This document shows, in pieces, positions 15,927 through 24,440 of a stretch of DNA of 64,000 nt. Source of the stretch: an uncultured Armatimonadota bacterium (GTDB lineage: Bacteria; Armatimonadota; Armatimonadia; Armatimonadales; Armatimonadaceae); NCBI GenBank assembly GCA_903910385.1, contig CAIVZM010000033.1:62001-126000 (forward strand), given 5' to 3'. The notes beneath the pieces are model-generated. The model saw nothing but the letters and a program-made list of their open reading frames with translations. It made no database searches and had not been told where the DNA came from. Within the stretch, counting starts at the first letter, position 1, and every line of letters begins with the position of its first letter. A program made the translations under genes and the position numbers.

Positions 15927-18479
15927 ATGCAAAGGATTCCTACGGTTCTGAACCCGAAAACCTATACCTCACCCTCCGGCGAATACTCTCTTTATGTCAA
16001 TCCGACCAATTCGGCGGGTCGCGGCGGCGCAACGTATCGCCTGACCCGGAAAGGGAGAGTTCTTTGGGAAGGAAAGCGTCCCTTCACACTGTGGAAAGCC
16101 GCCGTCACCGATACGGGCGTTGTGGGTGGATTTGCCTACTCCAATGGAGAAGAGGGATGGGGCGGTCCGAATGCGGGTTCCGGTTACGGTACGTTCGATG
16201 TGGTTCTCCTGAGCGCGGCGGGAGCACTACATCTGCATCAGAAGGCGGCTCGCAAAGGCAGCCATTTCATGCATTCTCCACCGAATCCGATTGCAGCAGG
16301 GATGCTTATGGACGGCGGTAACGACCGAATGGTAATTCGCGTCGCGGATGAGGACGTGAACCGAGGGGAAGAGGCATGGTGGGTGTACCGGCTCTCCACC
16401 GGCAAGAAAGTAAGTCAGTTCGCCCCGAAGCCCTTGATGGCGCGAAGCGAACCCGCCCGATTTATTATTGACGCGCAGGCCGTGCCGGGAACGCCGCTCA
16501 CCCTGCTCCACTGGTGGCGCTTTGGGGAAGGGAATCCGGGAAGCCTGGGAGCATGGTTTACCCTGATAGACCTGAGCGGAAAACCCGTCTGGCAGCTCGA
16601 GCTACGGCGGGATTACAACATCCGCGGCAACGAGGACGCAGAAGACAAACTGATGGACACAATAAAGTCCACGGGCGCGATTCTCGATATGCAATCTCCC
16701 GGACGGTTTACCCTGCGCTTTGTGGAGGAGAAAAAGCGCGTCACCTTCGCCGCTTCGCCCCTAGCGGGGGGTAAATGGCGCGTTTCGGAAGTGCGACGCG
16801 AAGCTTATATCCCTGCGTCCGAGAAACCCATTCGATTTGACGCGCCAGCAGTGCGTTTGAAACTAAAAGACAAAATCGAACTGCGCGTTCCCGGTTCGCA
16901 GACGCCGCCGCCCATACGAAAAGTATTCCGACTGGTCGCGGCGGGACCGCAGCGGTTCGCCTTTGTACGCCGGGAAAATCCAGCGGCGCTGGTCGTGGTG
17001 AACAGCCGGGGCGTGGTGATTCATACCGTGTCCTTGGATAAAATCCCGCAAAAAGACGGCGATAATATCTCCCAAATTCTCTGGCGCGACGGAACCGATT
17101 TCCTGATTTTTGTCGAGCGACGCCCCGATAAGTTGGAGGAGATATACACTGAATCCTATGTCGTGGAGGCGCAAACCGGGACGGTTGCGAAACTCGCCGG
17201 GTTCCGCTGTCCCTCCCTGAAATCGGTTGCGGCTTTCCCGGACGGCGGTTTTGTGGCGCTGGCGACGGTCAGTGCGAAATATACGTCGAAGGACGAAGTC
17301 TACACCTATGACGCGGCGGGAAAGCGGACCTGGGCATTAACCCGTGATTTTGGGTATGGTCCCAACGAGGGGCCAGAAATGCTCTTCAGCCCGGAATCCC
17401 TTACCGTTCTCACGGATGGCCGCGTCGCCGTGCTGGATGTTATCCAACACACCGTTCAATTATATAATCGGAACGGGCGCTATCTCAAGACTATCTCCCT
17501 GGACAAAGCCTGGGGAAGAGAGGCTTCCTACCCCACCGATATCATCGCCGACACGCAGGGGGGATTCATCGTCCACGATTATCCGGGGTCGCCGTCCCTC
17601 ATCTGGATGAATACGCAAGGCGCGGTGTTGCGAAGTTATATCCCGCGCTATACGGGCGGCGCAAGAATCGAGAATCCGGAGATTGTGATGTCGCCGGAGG
17701 GCAGCCTCTGGGTGTCCGATTCCTACTCCCTGCTTCGTTTGGACACGCAGGGACACGCGGTGGAACGGTTGGGAAATGCCCCCAGCCCAGCCCTTCTCAA
17801 TACAATTTCGGAACTGCTGATTGTCGGGAGCGGGCGCATTCTGGCTGCGGACGAGCGTACCAGCGTGGTCCATGTTTTTGATGCGACCGGACGCTGGCTC
17901 CATGCCTGCAACCCTCGAAAAGCGGTGCAGGAATCCCCCGGCATGTCGTTTGGCCTGCGCAAATCGCTGCAACCCGGCCCGGGCGATTCGTTCGTTATGG
18001 ACAATGCGTGGTTCGATGCGGCGGGCAAGCCCCGGTCAAAACCGCCGGGCTTCCGCACTCCCGGCGAGCGCATCCGGGGGATTTCGCGTCGTCCCGATGG
18101 AACTTGGCTCGGAAACGCCGGGGAATTTACGTCCTCCCCGGAGGGCGCATTGGCGCTGGTGGATGACCGGGGCGACTTGATGCGAAAAAGCGACTTCCGG
18201 CTCAGTCTGTTCTCCCCCACTGATGCGCCCGAACGCCTGATTCCCCTGCCCACCTCCCTAACCATTTGCCCTACGGTCGCCTATGACGGAAGGCGGGTCG
18301 TCTTCGTAGGCGACGGTCGCATCTATGCCTACCGCCCGGACGGGAAACCGCTCTGGCAATGCCCCACCCCGCCCACGAAAGACCCCGATACTATCTGGCG
18401 CCCCTTCCTGACCGAGGGAGGACGTACCCTGTGCCTTTTCGACGGAGAACGAACCGTGTACCGTTTTGCGATGCCATGA
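15927..18479 (+). CDS. Large propeller-like protein of unknown function
   Basis: An 850-aa protein without a recognisable signal peptide. The N-terminal ~120 residues ('SPSGEYSLYVNPTNSAGRGG', 'WEGKRPFTLWKAAVTDTGVV', 'NGEEGWGGPNAGSGYG') look like a conserved domain. Residues about 330-830 consist of repeated strands with motifs such as 'VLTDGRVAVLDVIQHTVQLY', 'GGFIVHDYPGSPSLIWMNTQ' and 'RILAADERTSVVHVFDATG', typical of NHL/WD-like beta-propellers. No catalytic residues stand out. It begins at an ATG with only a weak GGCGG upstream. It stands alone between a decayed region and hflX, and may be a sensor or scaffold; that is a guess. Confidence 0.6.
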   Translation: MQRIPTVLNPKTYTSPSGEYSLYVNPTNSAGRGGATYRLTRKGRVLWEGKRPFTLWKAAVTDTGVVGGFAYSNGEEGWGGPNAGSGYGTFDVVLLSAAGALHLHQKAARKGSHFMHSPPNPIAAGMLMDGGNDRMVIRVADEDVNRGEEAWWVYRLSTGKKVSQFAPKPLMARSEPARFIIDAQAVPGTPLTLLHWWRFGEGNPGSLGAWFTLIDLSGKPVWQLELRRDYNIRGNEDAEDKLMDTIKSTGAILDMQSPGRFTLRFVEEKKRVTFAASPLAGGKWRVSEVRREAYIPASEKPIRFDAPAVRLKLKDKIELRVPGSQTPPPIRKVFRLVAAGPQRFAFVRRENPAALVVVNSRGVVIHTVSLDKIPQKDGDNISQILWRDGTDFLIFVERRPDKLEEIYTESYVVEAQTGTVAKLAGFRCPSLKSVAAFPDGGFVALATVSAKYTSKDEVYTYDAAGKRTWALTRDFGYGPNEGPEMLFSPESLTVLTDGRVAVLDVIQHTVQLYNRNGRYLKTISLDKAWGREASYPTDIIADTQGGFIVHDYPGSPSLIWMNTQGAVLRSYIPRYTGGARIENPEIVMSPEGSLWVSDSYSLLRLDTQGHAVERLGNAPSPALLNTISELLIVGSGRILAADERTSVVHVFDATGRWLHACNPRKAVQESPGMSFGLRKSLQPGPGDSFVMDNAWFDAAGKPRSKPPGFRTPGERIRGISRRPDGTWLGNAGEFTSSPEGALALVDDRGDLMRKSDFRLSLFSPTDAPERLIPLPTSLTICPTVAYDGRRVVFVGDGRIYAYRPDGKPLWQCPTPPTKDPDTIWRPFLTEGGRTLCLFDGERTVYRFAMP

Positions 18480-18948
18480 GGGGTTGGAGTTGCCGACCAT
18501 ATAATATAATGATGCGCGACTTGGCCCACGGGAAGGTGTGTACCGCTTGCCCGGACCACTAAATGTTATCGATTATGCTCAACGGCGGTAGGCCCGCGAG
18601 GCTGATGTCCAAGGGCTTAACGCCCGAATAATACGTCGAGCGCCATAGGGAAAAAGCCAGGGAAAGAATTTGCCGTACGCCTCACCTCTATTCTTATAGT
18701 CCCCCGTCTATACTGGGGATTCAACGATGTGACCTGTCTTATTGATCCGGGCGTTGCGTATCGGATTTGGAGCGGTAAACGACGCCGAAATCCAAGCATT
18801 GAAGTAACTATATTCGCCGTATCGACTTTCCCCGACGACAAATTTTTCGCCTGCCTTCCGCCCCATCTTGCATCGGGGGGAACGCAGGCGTTACTCGAGA
18901 ATCAACAGCGAAAAATCGAAGTGAAAGGAGGGTTCAATTAGAACCTTA
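18480..18948. other. Intergenic region with a long imperfect hairpin
   Basis: 469 bp with no supported gene. The main feature is an imperfect hairpin whose base is CGCCTGC (18849-18855) / GCAGGCG (18885-18891), extended inward by GC pairs. It may end hflX transcription on the minus strand, though no strong U-run follows. A TATAAT-containing stretch near 18500 has no matching -35. Confidence 0.35.
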
Positions 18949-20316
18949 CTACTCTTCCCATGCTTCTTTCGGTTTGGGTTGCGCCGGGGGACGGTTCAGC
19001 CAGAATTCTTCCAGGCGCCCGATCAGGGAGCGGGCGATTTCCGCCTTGACATGAATCGCTTCCGGTTGATAGTCCACCAATTGCACGACGCCGAACTCAT
19101 AACAGAAGGCGACCAGTTCCGAGCGGGAGTAGGGAAACGACAGATCCATCTGCACCACCAGAGACTTGACCATCTCGGTGATGCGATCCATCAGATAAGG
19201 AATGCCGTCACGGGTAAGGGCCGAGAGATATACCGCGTTCGGGGTCGCCGCGACGATAGAGCGCAGTTCGTATTGATCCTGCACCTTGTCCGCCTTGTTG
19301 AAGACGGTGATTATCGGTTGATCGCCCGCGCCAATCGCCTGTAGCGTTTCCATGACCGTATCACGATGGCGATCGAATTCCGGCGAGGAGGCATCCACCA
19401 CATGGATCAGGAAGTCCGCTTCGGAAACTTCCTCCAAAGTCGCCCGGAATGCGGCTACCAGATCGGGCGGCAGGTTTCGGATGAAGCCTACGGTGTCAGT
19501 TAGAAGCATTCCTCGTCCGTCTGGCAGGACGACCCGGCGTGTGGTCGGGTCAAGCGTCGAGAAGAGCATCTGGTCCGCCAGCACTTCCGAACCGGAAAGC
19601 GTATTCAGCAATGTCGACTTACCCGCAGAGGTGTAGCCAACAAGCGCGGCGGACGGGAACGGCAGTTTCCGTCGTGCGACGCGTTGCTGGCGACGCTGGG
19701 TACGGACTTCGTCCAGTTCGTGCGTCAATTCCGCGATACGTTCCCGCACCTTTCGACGGTCAAGTTCCAGTTTGGTCTCGCCGCCACCGCCCCGGACGCC
19801 AATACCGCCCTGTTGTCGCTCAAACTTGGTGTAAAGCGAACCCAGACGGGGCAAGAGGTAGGTCAGTTGCGCCAGTTCGACCTGTAACTTTCCTTCCCGG
19901 GTTCTGGCGCGATGCGCGAAGATATCGAGGATCAACTGTGTCCGGTCTATAATGCGCGTTTTGAGCGTCTCGCCCAGGTTCCGTTGCTGAGTCGGGGATA
20001 GTTCGTTATCGAAGATGACCACGGACGCATCCGCCTCACGCACTTCACCCGCGAGTTCATCCGCTTTGCCATGCCCGACCAGATAGGCGGGATCTATGGC
20101 TCTACGACGCTGTTCGATTTTACGGACTACTGTCGCCCCGGCGGTATATGTCAGTTCCGCCAGTTCATCCAGACGCGCCTCTATCGTATCAGCCCCATCG
20201 CCATTAGTTTCGAGCGCTACCAGAACAGCCCGCTCTGTGTTGCTTGTCGTATGCATCTTCGTTGACATTCGTTCAGGTATGATTCTAACCTCTCTCGTGG
20301 GTTTCTCGCATTCCAT
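18949..20316 (-). CDS. hflX: GTPase HflX
   Basis: Ribosome-associated GTPase that binds the large subunit and can rescue or split stalled ribosomes. The N-terminal HflX subdomain contains '[18 protein letters not shown]' and '[15 protein letters not shown]'. The Gly-rich motif '[20 protein letters not shown]' is followed by the G domain with G1 'GYTSAGKST', G3 '[10 protein letters not shown]' and G4 'NKAD'. 455 aa is within the family range. The frame opens at ATG 20316; internal ATGs at 20268 and 20256 are alternatives because no good Shine-Dalgarno precedes any of them. A near-consensus promoter lies about 60 bp upstream. Confidence 0.93.
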   Translation of the reverse strand: MECEKPTREVRIIPERMSTKMHTTSNTERAVLVALETNGDGADTIEARLDELAELTYTAGATVVRKIEQRRRAIDPAYLVGHGKADELAGEVREADASVVIFDNELSPTQQRNLGETLKTRIIDRTQLILDIFAHRARTREGKLQVELAQLTYLLPRLGSLYTKFERQQGGIGVRGGGGETKLELDRRKVRERIAELTHELDEVRTQRRQQRVARRKLPFPSAALVGYTSAGKSTLLNTLSGSEVLADQMLFSTLDPTTRRVVLPDGRGMLLTDTVGFIRNLPPDLVAAFRATLEEVSEADFLIHVVDASSPEFDRHRDTVMETLQAIGAGDQPIITVFNKADKVQDQYELRSIVAATPNAVYLSALTRDGIPYLMDRITEMVKSLVVQMDLSFPYSRSELVAFCYEFGVVQLVDYQPEAIHVKAEIARSLIGRLEEFWLNRPPAQPKPKEAWEE

Positions 20317-20375
20317 GCGACATTACTTCATCGTGGGACATCTGTTATCCCTCTTTATCGTTTAGCATACCGCCG

Positions 20376-20404
20376 ACGATAAAGGACAGCAATTTTACTG
20401 TCAA
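20376..20404 (-). promoter_or_regulatory. Sigma-70-type promoter of hflX
   Basis: On the minus strand TTGACA (20404-20399), a 17-nt spacer and TATCGT (20381-20376) point into hflX, with an A-rich tract just upstream of the -35. The rest of the 337-bp hflX-panC gap shows only a short hairpin (ATCAGAA...TTCTGAT) and no gene. Confidence 0.7.
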
Positions 20405-20653
20405 ACCTTTTTTTCCGACAGAGTCGCCATAAAAAAATCGTACAAGCGCCGGTCGATACCCTCGCGCCAGCATGGAGAACGTCTGAGCGTCCCCACACTG
20501 GGCACGTCACATCAGAAAGTCATCGATTTCTTCTGATATAGCGCCCTGCTGGCGAAGGAATTGCACGTTGATATAAGTTGCCGGGACAGGCAAAGATGCG
20601 TAACGCCAACAGGAACCCTGCATTAAAAGAAAGGCTCGATTATCGGCGCTTTA

Positions 20654-21523
20654 TCAACGCTTGAAGATGATTCGATTATCGATCAACCGGACGCCGCCGA
20701 TTTTTACGGCGAGAGCGACCAGAGCGCGATCCTTGATCTCATCCACCCCCATCAGGGTTTCCGGATCGATGACAGCAATATAATCGATTTCCGCGCCTGG
20801 AATGTTATTCTCCAGTAGGGTGGTCAGCCAGGCGGAAATTACCGGCCCTTTATCGGTCTGGGATTCATAGGTAGCGGCATCGAAAATATCCTGCGCCGTA
20901 TTCAGCAGATACGGCAAAAACACCGCTTGCTTCCGCGCTTCGGGGGAAAGACGTATATTTCGGGAAGACATCGCCAGTCCGTCCACTTCGCGCACGGTCG
21001 CACAGGGGACGATTTCGACCGGTAGATTCAGGTCAGCGACCATCCGCTGCACGACCTTGAGTTGTTGCCAGTCCTTCTCCCCGAAATATGCCCGATCCGG
21101 TTGGACGATATGGAGTAACTTGGCGACCACGGTGGTGACTCCCGCAAAGTGTCCGGGACGATATTTGCCTTCCAGCGTCTGCGTCAGAGGACCATCCACC
21201 GTGACAGCAGTGCAAAAACCGTCAGGGTAGATTTCCTCCGGTTCCGGGGCGAAAACGAGGTGCGCTCCCGCTTCCTGACACAGGGCGATATCACGTTCCA
21301 GATCACGCGGATACTTTTCCAGATCTTTTTTATCGTTGAACTGTGTCGGGTTGACAAAAATGGAGACCACAACGGTCTTGCATTCTGCTCTCGCCTGCCG
21401 TACCAGTGTCAAATGCCCCTCATGCAACGCGCCCATGGTGGGAACAAAGCCAATAGCGCCCGTCGCACGCGCCTCACGTACTCGGTAGCGTAATGCCGCT
21501 ATCCCGGTCAACTTCTCGATCAT
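20654..21523 (-). CDS. panC: Pantothenate synthetase
   Basis: Joins pantoate and beta-alanine using ATP to form pantothenate, the coenzyme A precursor. The nucleotidyltransferase signatures are complete: 'GFVPTMGALHEGHLTLVRQA' near the start (HxGH type), 'VVVSIFVNPTQF', 'KYRPGHFAGVTTVV', 'PDRAYFGEKDWQQL' and 'VREVDGLAMSSRN'. The start at 21523 ('MIEKLTG') fits the family and lies 7 nt after a TAGAAT hexamer, suggesting a leaderless message; an ATG at 21532 would fall inside that hexamer. panB, the preceding pathway step, is 12 kb away rather than in an operon. Confidence 0.95.
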   Translation of the reverse strand: MIEKLTGIAALRYRVREARATGAIGFVPTMGALHEGHLTLVRQARAECKTVVVSIFVNPTQFNDKKDLEKYPRDLERDIALCQEAGAHLVFAPEPEEIYPDGFCTAVTVDGPLTQTLEGKYRPGHFAGVTTVVAKLLHIVQPDRAYFGEKDWQQLKVVQRMVADLNLPVEIVPCATVREVDGLAMSSRNIRLSPEARKQAVFLPYLLNTAQDIFDAATYESQTDKGPVISAWLTTLLENNIPGAEIDYIAVIDPETLMGVDEIKDRALVALAVKIGGVRLIDNRIIFKR

Positions 21524-21530
21524 AATTTCC

Positions 21531-21536
21531 ATTCTA
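21531..21536 (-). promoter_or_regulatory. Candidate -10 box of panC (leaderless)
   Basis: TAGAAT on the minus strand ends 7 nt before ATG 21523, with no Shine-Dalgarno between. The same hexamer stands 6 nt before deoC. The -35 is not clear. Confidence 0.45.
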
Positions 21537-21654
21537 CCCGGCGCGACGCCCGGACGAAGAGGAATCGAGGATAGTTTGCATTTCTGTCATAAAACCGGCA
21601 ACCTGAGAGCAAAGGAGGTATCACAATACGTAAAGATTTGCGGGAGGAAGAACG

Positions 21655-23604
21655 ATGCAGAGACGACGTGGTGTGGCGTACGTTTCCGGAGGATTAGCGC
21701 TTCTCGCTTGTGCGACCTTTACAATAACGGCGCAAGCGCAGGAATCTGCAGCGGCGACGCCGGAGCAGGCTATCAACGTGACGGTCAACGATAGCGCAGT
21801 CCCCTTTCCCGGTCAGGGACCGATCCGCCGCGAAGGAACGATCCTTGTCCCCTTACGCGGCGTTTTCGAAAAATTGGGCGCAAGCGTTCAGTATCAGGCT
21901 TCGACAAAGACCATTGTCGCCGTGCGGGGCGAAACGACAATCACTTTACGCGTCGGCGACGCCAACGGCTTTGTCAACGGATTCCCGCGACCCCTATCCG
22001 TTCCTGCGGAAGTTGTGAACGGTGCGACGCTCGTTCCCCTGCGATTTATTGCGGAAGCCTTTGGCGGTAAAGTCGCATGGGATATTGATCGCCATCTGGC
22101 GCAGGTCACTACGCCGGATAAATCAACGAAACCCGCTCGTGCATCCAATGCGACCACTCCCATTGCAGAAGGAGCGGCTCCAATCGCTATTGTCCCCCCT
22201 CCTGTCTCCGAGGGGCTGTCTAAAGTCGCTGAGGCGCAACCGAAGACCACAGAGGGACAGTCAAAAGCCGCTACACCCAAATCCGAACCGAAACCGGAGA
22301 CGAAGCCGGCGCCAAAGAAAGACGATCCGGGATCGAAAGCGCCCGTACCTGCTACGGGTTCTGCACTTAAAGAGGTCCCGAAACCAGATGCGTCCGCTAC
22401 GGGTAGAGATACCGCGATTATCGATTCTGTCGCCTTTGAAACGCCCGCCCCACTCTTGCATGGCGGCGAGAAAGTGACCGTCACCGTTACAGGAACGCCC
22501 GGTTCGATGGTCACTATCAGCGTCCCCAAACTCTTTAGCTCTGACACTCTCCTCAAGGAAGATGCGGATAAGCCGGGAACCTATGTCGGGCAATTCAGCA
22601 TTCCGTTCAACACCACGGCGACAGATATCGTCATATCCGCCAACCTCAAGGCGGACGATAAAATCGCCGAGGCAAAGGAGGCGACGGGCAAGTTCGCCGT
22701 CGATTCCGCTGGCCCCGATGTAACGGATGTCACACCGGAAGATAAGAAAATCCTCAAAACAGTACGCCCCGTCATTTCAGGAAAGTATGCGGATGTCGGA
22801 GCGAAAATAGACGCCAAGGGAACCCGTATCTTTGTCAATGAGCAGGAAGTGACCTCAAAAGCGACGATCACCGATACCGGATTTACCTACACACCGGACG
22901 CGGACTTGCCGGTAGGGCCGGTCACCGTTTCCGTGCTGGCGAAAGATGAGTACGGCAACGAAACGCGCAAAGAATGGGAGTTTACCGCCCAACCTCCGGT
23001 CAAGGCAATAACCAAAATCGTCGTCGCCCCGACAAATACGCTTCGCGCCGGGGAGACCCTCACCGTCCGGTTGAATGGCGCTCCCGGCGGAGTCGCGAAG
23101 TTCAGCATCGGCGCCGCCCTCAAAAATTTGCCTATGATGGAGGAAAGCGCCGGCGTCTATATCGGAACTTATGTGGCGAAAAAGGGCGACAAACTCACCC
23201 GTGAAAAGGTGGCGGTAACGATAACGACGAAGGACGGCGATACTATAACGCAGAACGCGCCGGAGACGATCAGTATCTCAGCGGCGACTCCGACCGCTCC
23301 CATTATCGATTCTCCGATTGAAGGCGCGAAAGTGGGTGGGTATGTCGTGATCTCCGGACGAGCGGAACCCTTCAGCAAAGTCCGGATCACGTTGCGCTAT
23401 GAAGGCAAGACGCTGGGGATAAAGAAAAACGAAAATCTGGCAATAATCGATGCGGATGTTGAGGAAAACGGCGCCTGGAAATCAGAGACATTGCTTCTGG
23501 ATACCCCGCGTAACGTCGGCAGCGTTATCTTCATTGTAGAAGCGATTACGGTCGCAACTACAGGCGAACTCTCCCCGATGTCGAGCGTAAGATTTAAGAA
23601 ATAG
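21655..23604 (+). CDS. Secreted protein with copper amine oxidase N-terminal (stalk) domain and Ig-like domains
   Basis: A 649-aa exported protein. The signal peptide ends near 'TAQAQES'. Residues about 38-150 match the copper amine oxidase-like N-terminal domain: 'EGTILVPLRGVFEKLGASV', 'ATLVPLRFIAEAFGGKVAWD'. This domain acts as a cell-surface stalk in many bacteria and is not an oxidase. A Pro/Lys/Ala-rich linker (about 160-250) follows, then several Ig-like beta domains, the last introduced by 'PIIDSPIEGAKVGGYVVISG', a typical bacterial Ig domain. Start ATG 21655 has GGAGGAAG just upstream. Probably an extracellular structural or binding protein; the ligand is unknown. Confidence 0.8.
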   Translation: MQRRRGVAYVSGGLALLACATFTITAQAQESAAATPEQAINVTVNDSAVPFPGQGPIRREGTILVPLRGVFEKLGASVQYQASTKTIVAVRGETTITLRVGDANGFVNGFPRPLSVPAEVVNGATLVPLRFIAEAFGGKVAWDIDRHLAQVTTPDKSTKPARASNATTPIAEGAAPIAIVPPPVSEGLSKVAEAQPKTTEGQSKAATPKSEPKPETKPAPKKDDPGSKAPVPATGSALKEVPKPDASATGRDTAIIDSVAFETPAPLLHGGEKVTVTVTGTPGSMVTISVPKLFSSDTLLKEDADKPGTYVGQFSIPFNTTATDIVISANLKADDKIAEAKEATGKFAVDSAGPDVTDVTPEDKKILKTVRPVISGKYADVGAKIDAKGTRIFVNEQEVTSKATITDTGFTYTPDADLPVGPVTVSVLAKDEYGNETRKEWEFTAQPPVKAITKIVVAPTNTLRAGETLTVRLNGAPGGVAKFSIGAALKNLPMMEESAGVYIGTYVAKKGDKLTREKVAVTITTKDGDTITQNAPETISISAATPTAPIIDSPIEGAKVGGYVVISGRAEPFSKVRITLRYEGKTLGIKKNENLAIIDADVEENGAWKSETLLLDTPRNVGSVIFIVEAITVATTGELSPMSSVRFKK

Positions 23605-23687
23605 AAAATTTTGCGATGATCTGTTTCCCAGAGCGTTTTTCGCGCCGGGATACAATCAATCGCTTATGGGACTAAACAGGGATATTA

Positions 23688-24440
23688 ATGATTCTGACAG
23701 ACGAGCAAAAACAGGAGTTCGCCGAGCATGGCGTACTGAAATTGCCGGGCATCGTTCCGCAGGAACTCGTTATACAAGCGCGTCGGGCGATAAACGCGAA
23801 TCTGGGCGCCAATGGCATGCACCCGGATGAATTGACCAAATTTCGGGCGCAGTCTTACTGTCCCGGCTTACAGGGCGATCCCGCGATCACGAACCTTTAC
23901 AATGAATCGCCGCTCAAGGCGGTGGCGGAAGAATTCATCGGCGCCGGAAAGGTCTCACCGGTGCGCGGCGGGCAGATCGCTCTGCGCTTCCCGTCCTTTG
24001 ATCCGCCCCGTGAATTCCGCCCTCATCTGGACGGCATGTACTCACCCACGAACGGTGTCAAGGAAGGAACCATCGGCAACTTTACTGCACTCGTCGGGGT
24101 TTTCCTTTCGGATATACCGGAGCGTTACAGCGGTAATTTCACCTACTGGCCGGGAACCCATACAAAGTATGAGGAATACTTCCGGCAACATGGGCCGCAA
24201 TCGCTTCTCGACGGACTACCACCTATTGAGATGCCCGAACCGGTACAGTTTACAGGTCAGGCGGGCGATGCGGCGTTCGTCCACTACCAGATCGGCCATT
24301 CTATCGCCAGTAATTCGTCGCCCAATATCCGATATGCTATCTTCTTCCGTCTACATCATATCGACCACGATAAGTACCACTGGGAATGCATGACAGACAT
24401 CTGGAAAGAGTGGGAAGGAATGCAAAACGTAACTAAATGA
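23688..24440 (+). CDS. Phytanoyl-CoA dioxygenase (PhyH) family protein
   Basis: Fe(II)/2-oxoglutarate-dependent oxygenase of 250 aa. The iron facial triad is visible: His113 and Asp115 in 'RPHLDGMYS', and distal His204 in 'YQIGHSIASNS'. Arg215 in 'NIRYAIFFR' is placed to bind 2-oxoglutarate. The start has AGGGA 6 nt upstream. The stop overlaps the next start (ATGA at 24437), so translation is coupled to a secreted DUF5060 glycosidase. That suggests the two act on the same compound or pathway, but the substrate is not known for this subgroup. A second PhyH protein is encoded at 27130-28020. Confidence 0.85.
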   Translation: MILTDEQKQEFAEHGVLKLPGIVPQELVIQARRAINANLGANGMHPDELTKFRAQSYCPGLQGDPAITNLYNESPLKAVAEEFIGAGKVSPVRGGQIALRFPSFDPPREFRPHLDGMYSPTNGVKEGTIGNFTALVGVFLSDIPERYSGNFTYWPGTHTKYEEYFRQHGPQSLLDGLPPIEMPEPVQFTGQAGDAAFVHYQIGHSIASNSSPNIRYAIFFRLHHIDHDKYHWECMTDIWKEWEGMQNVTK

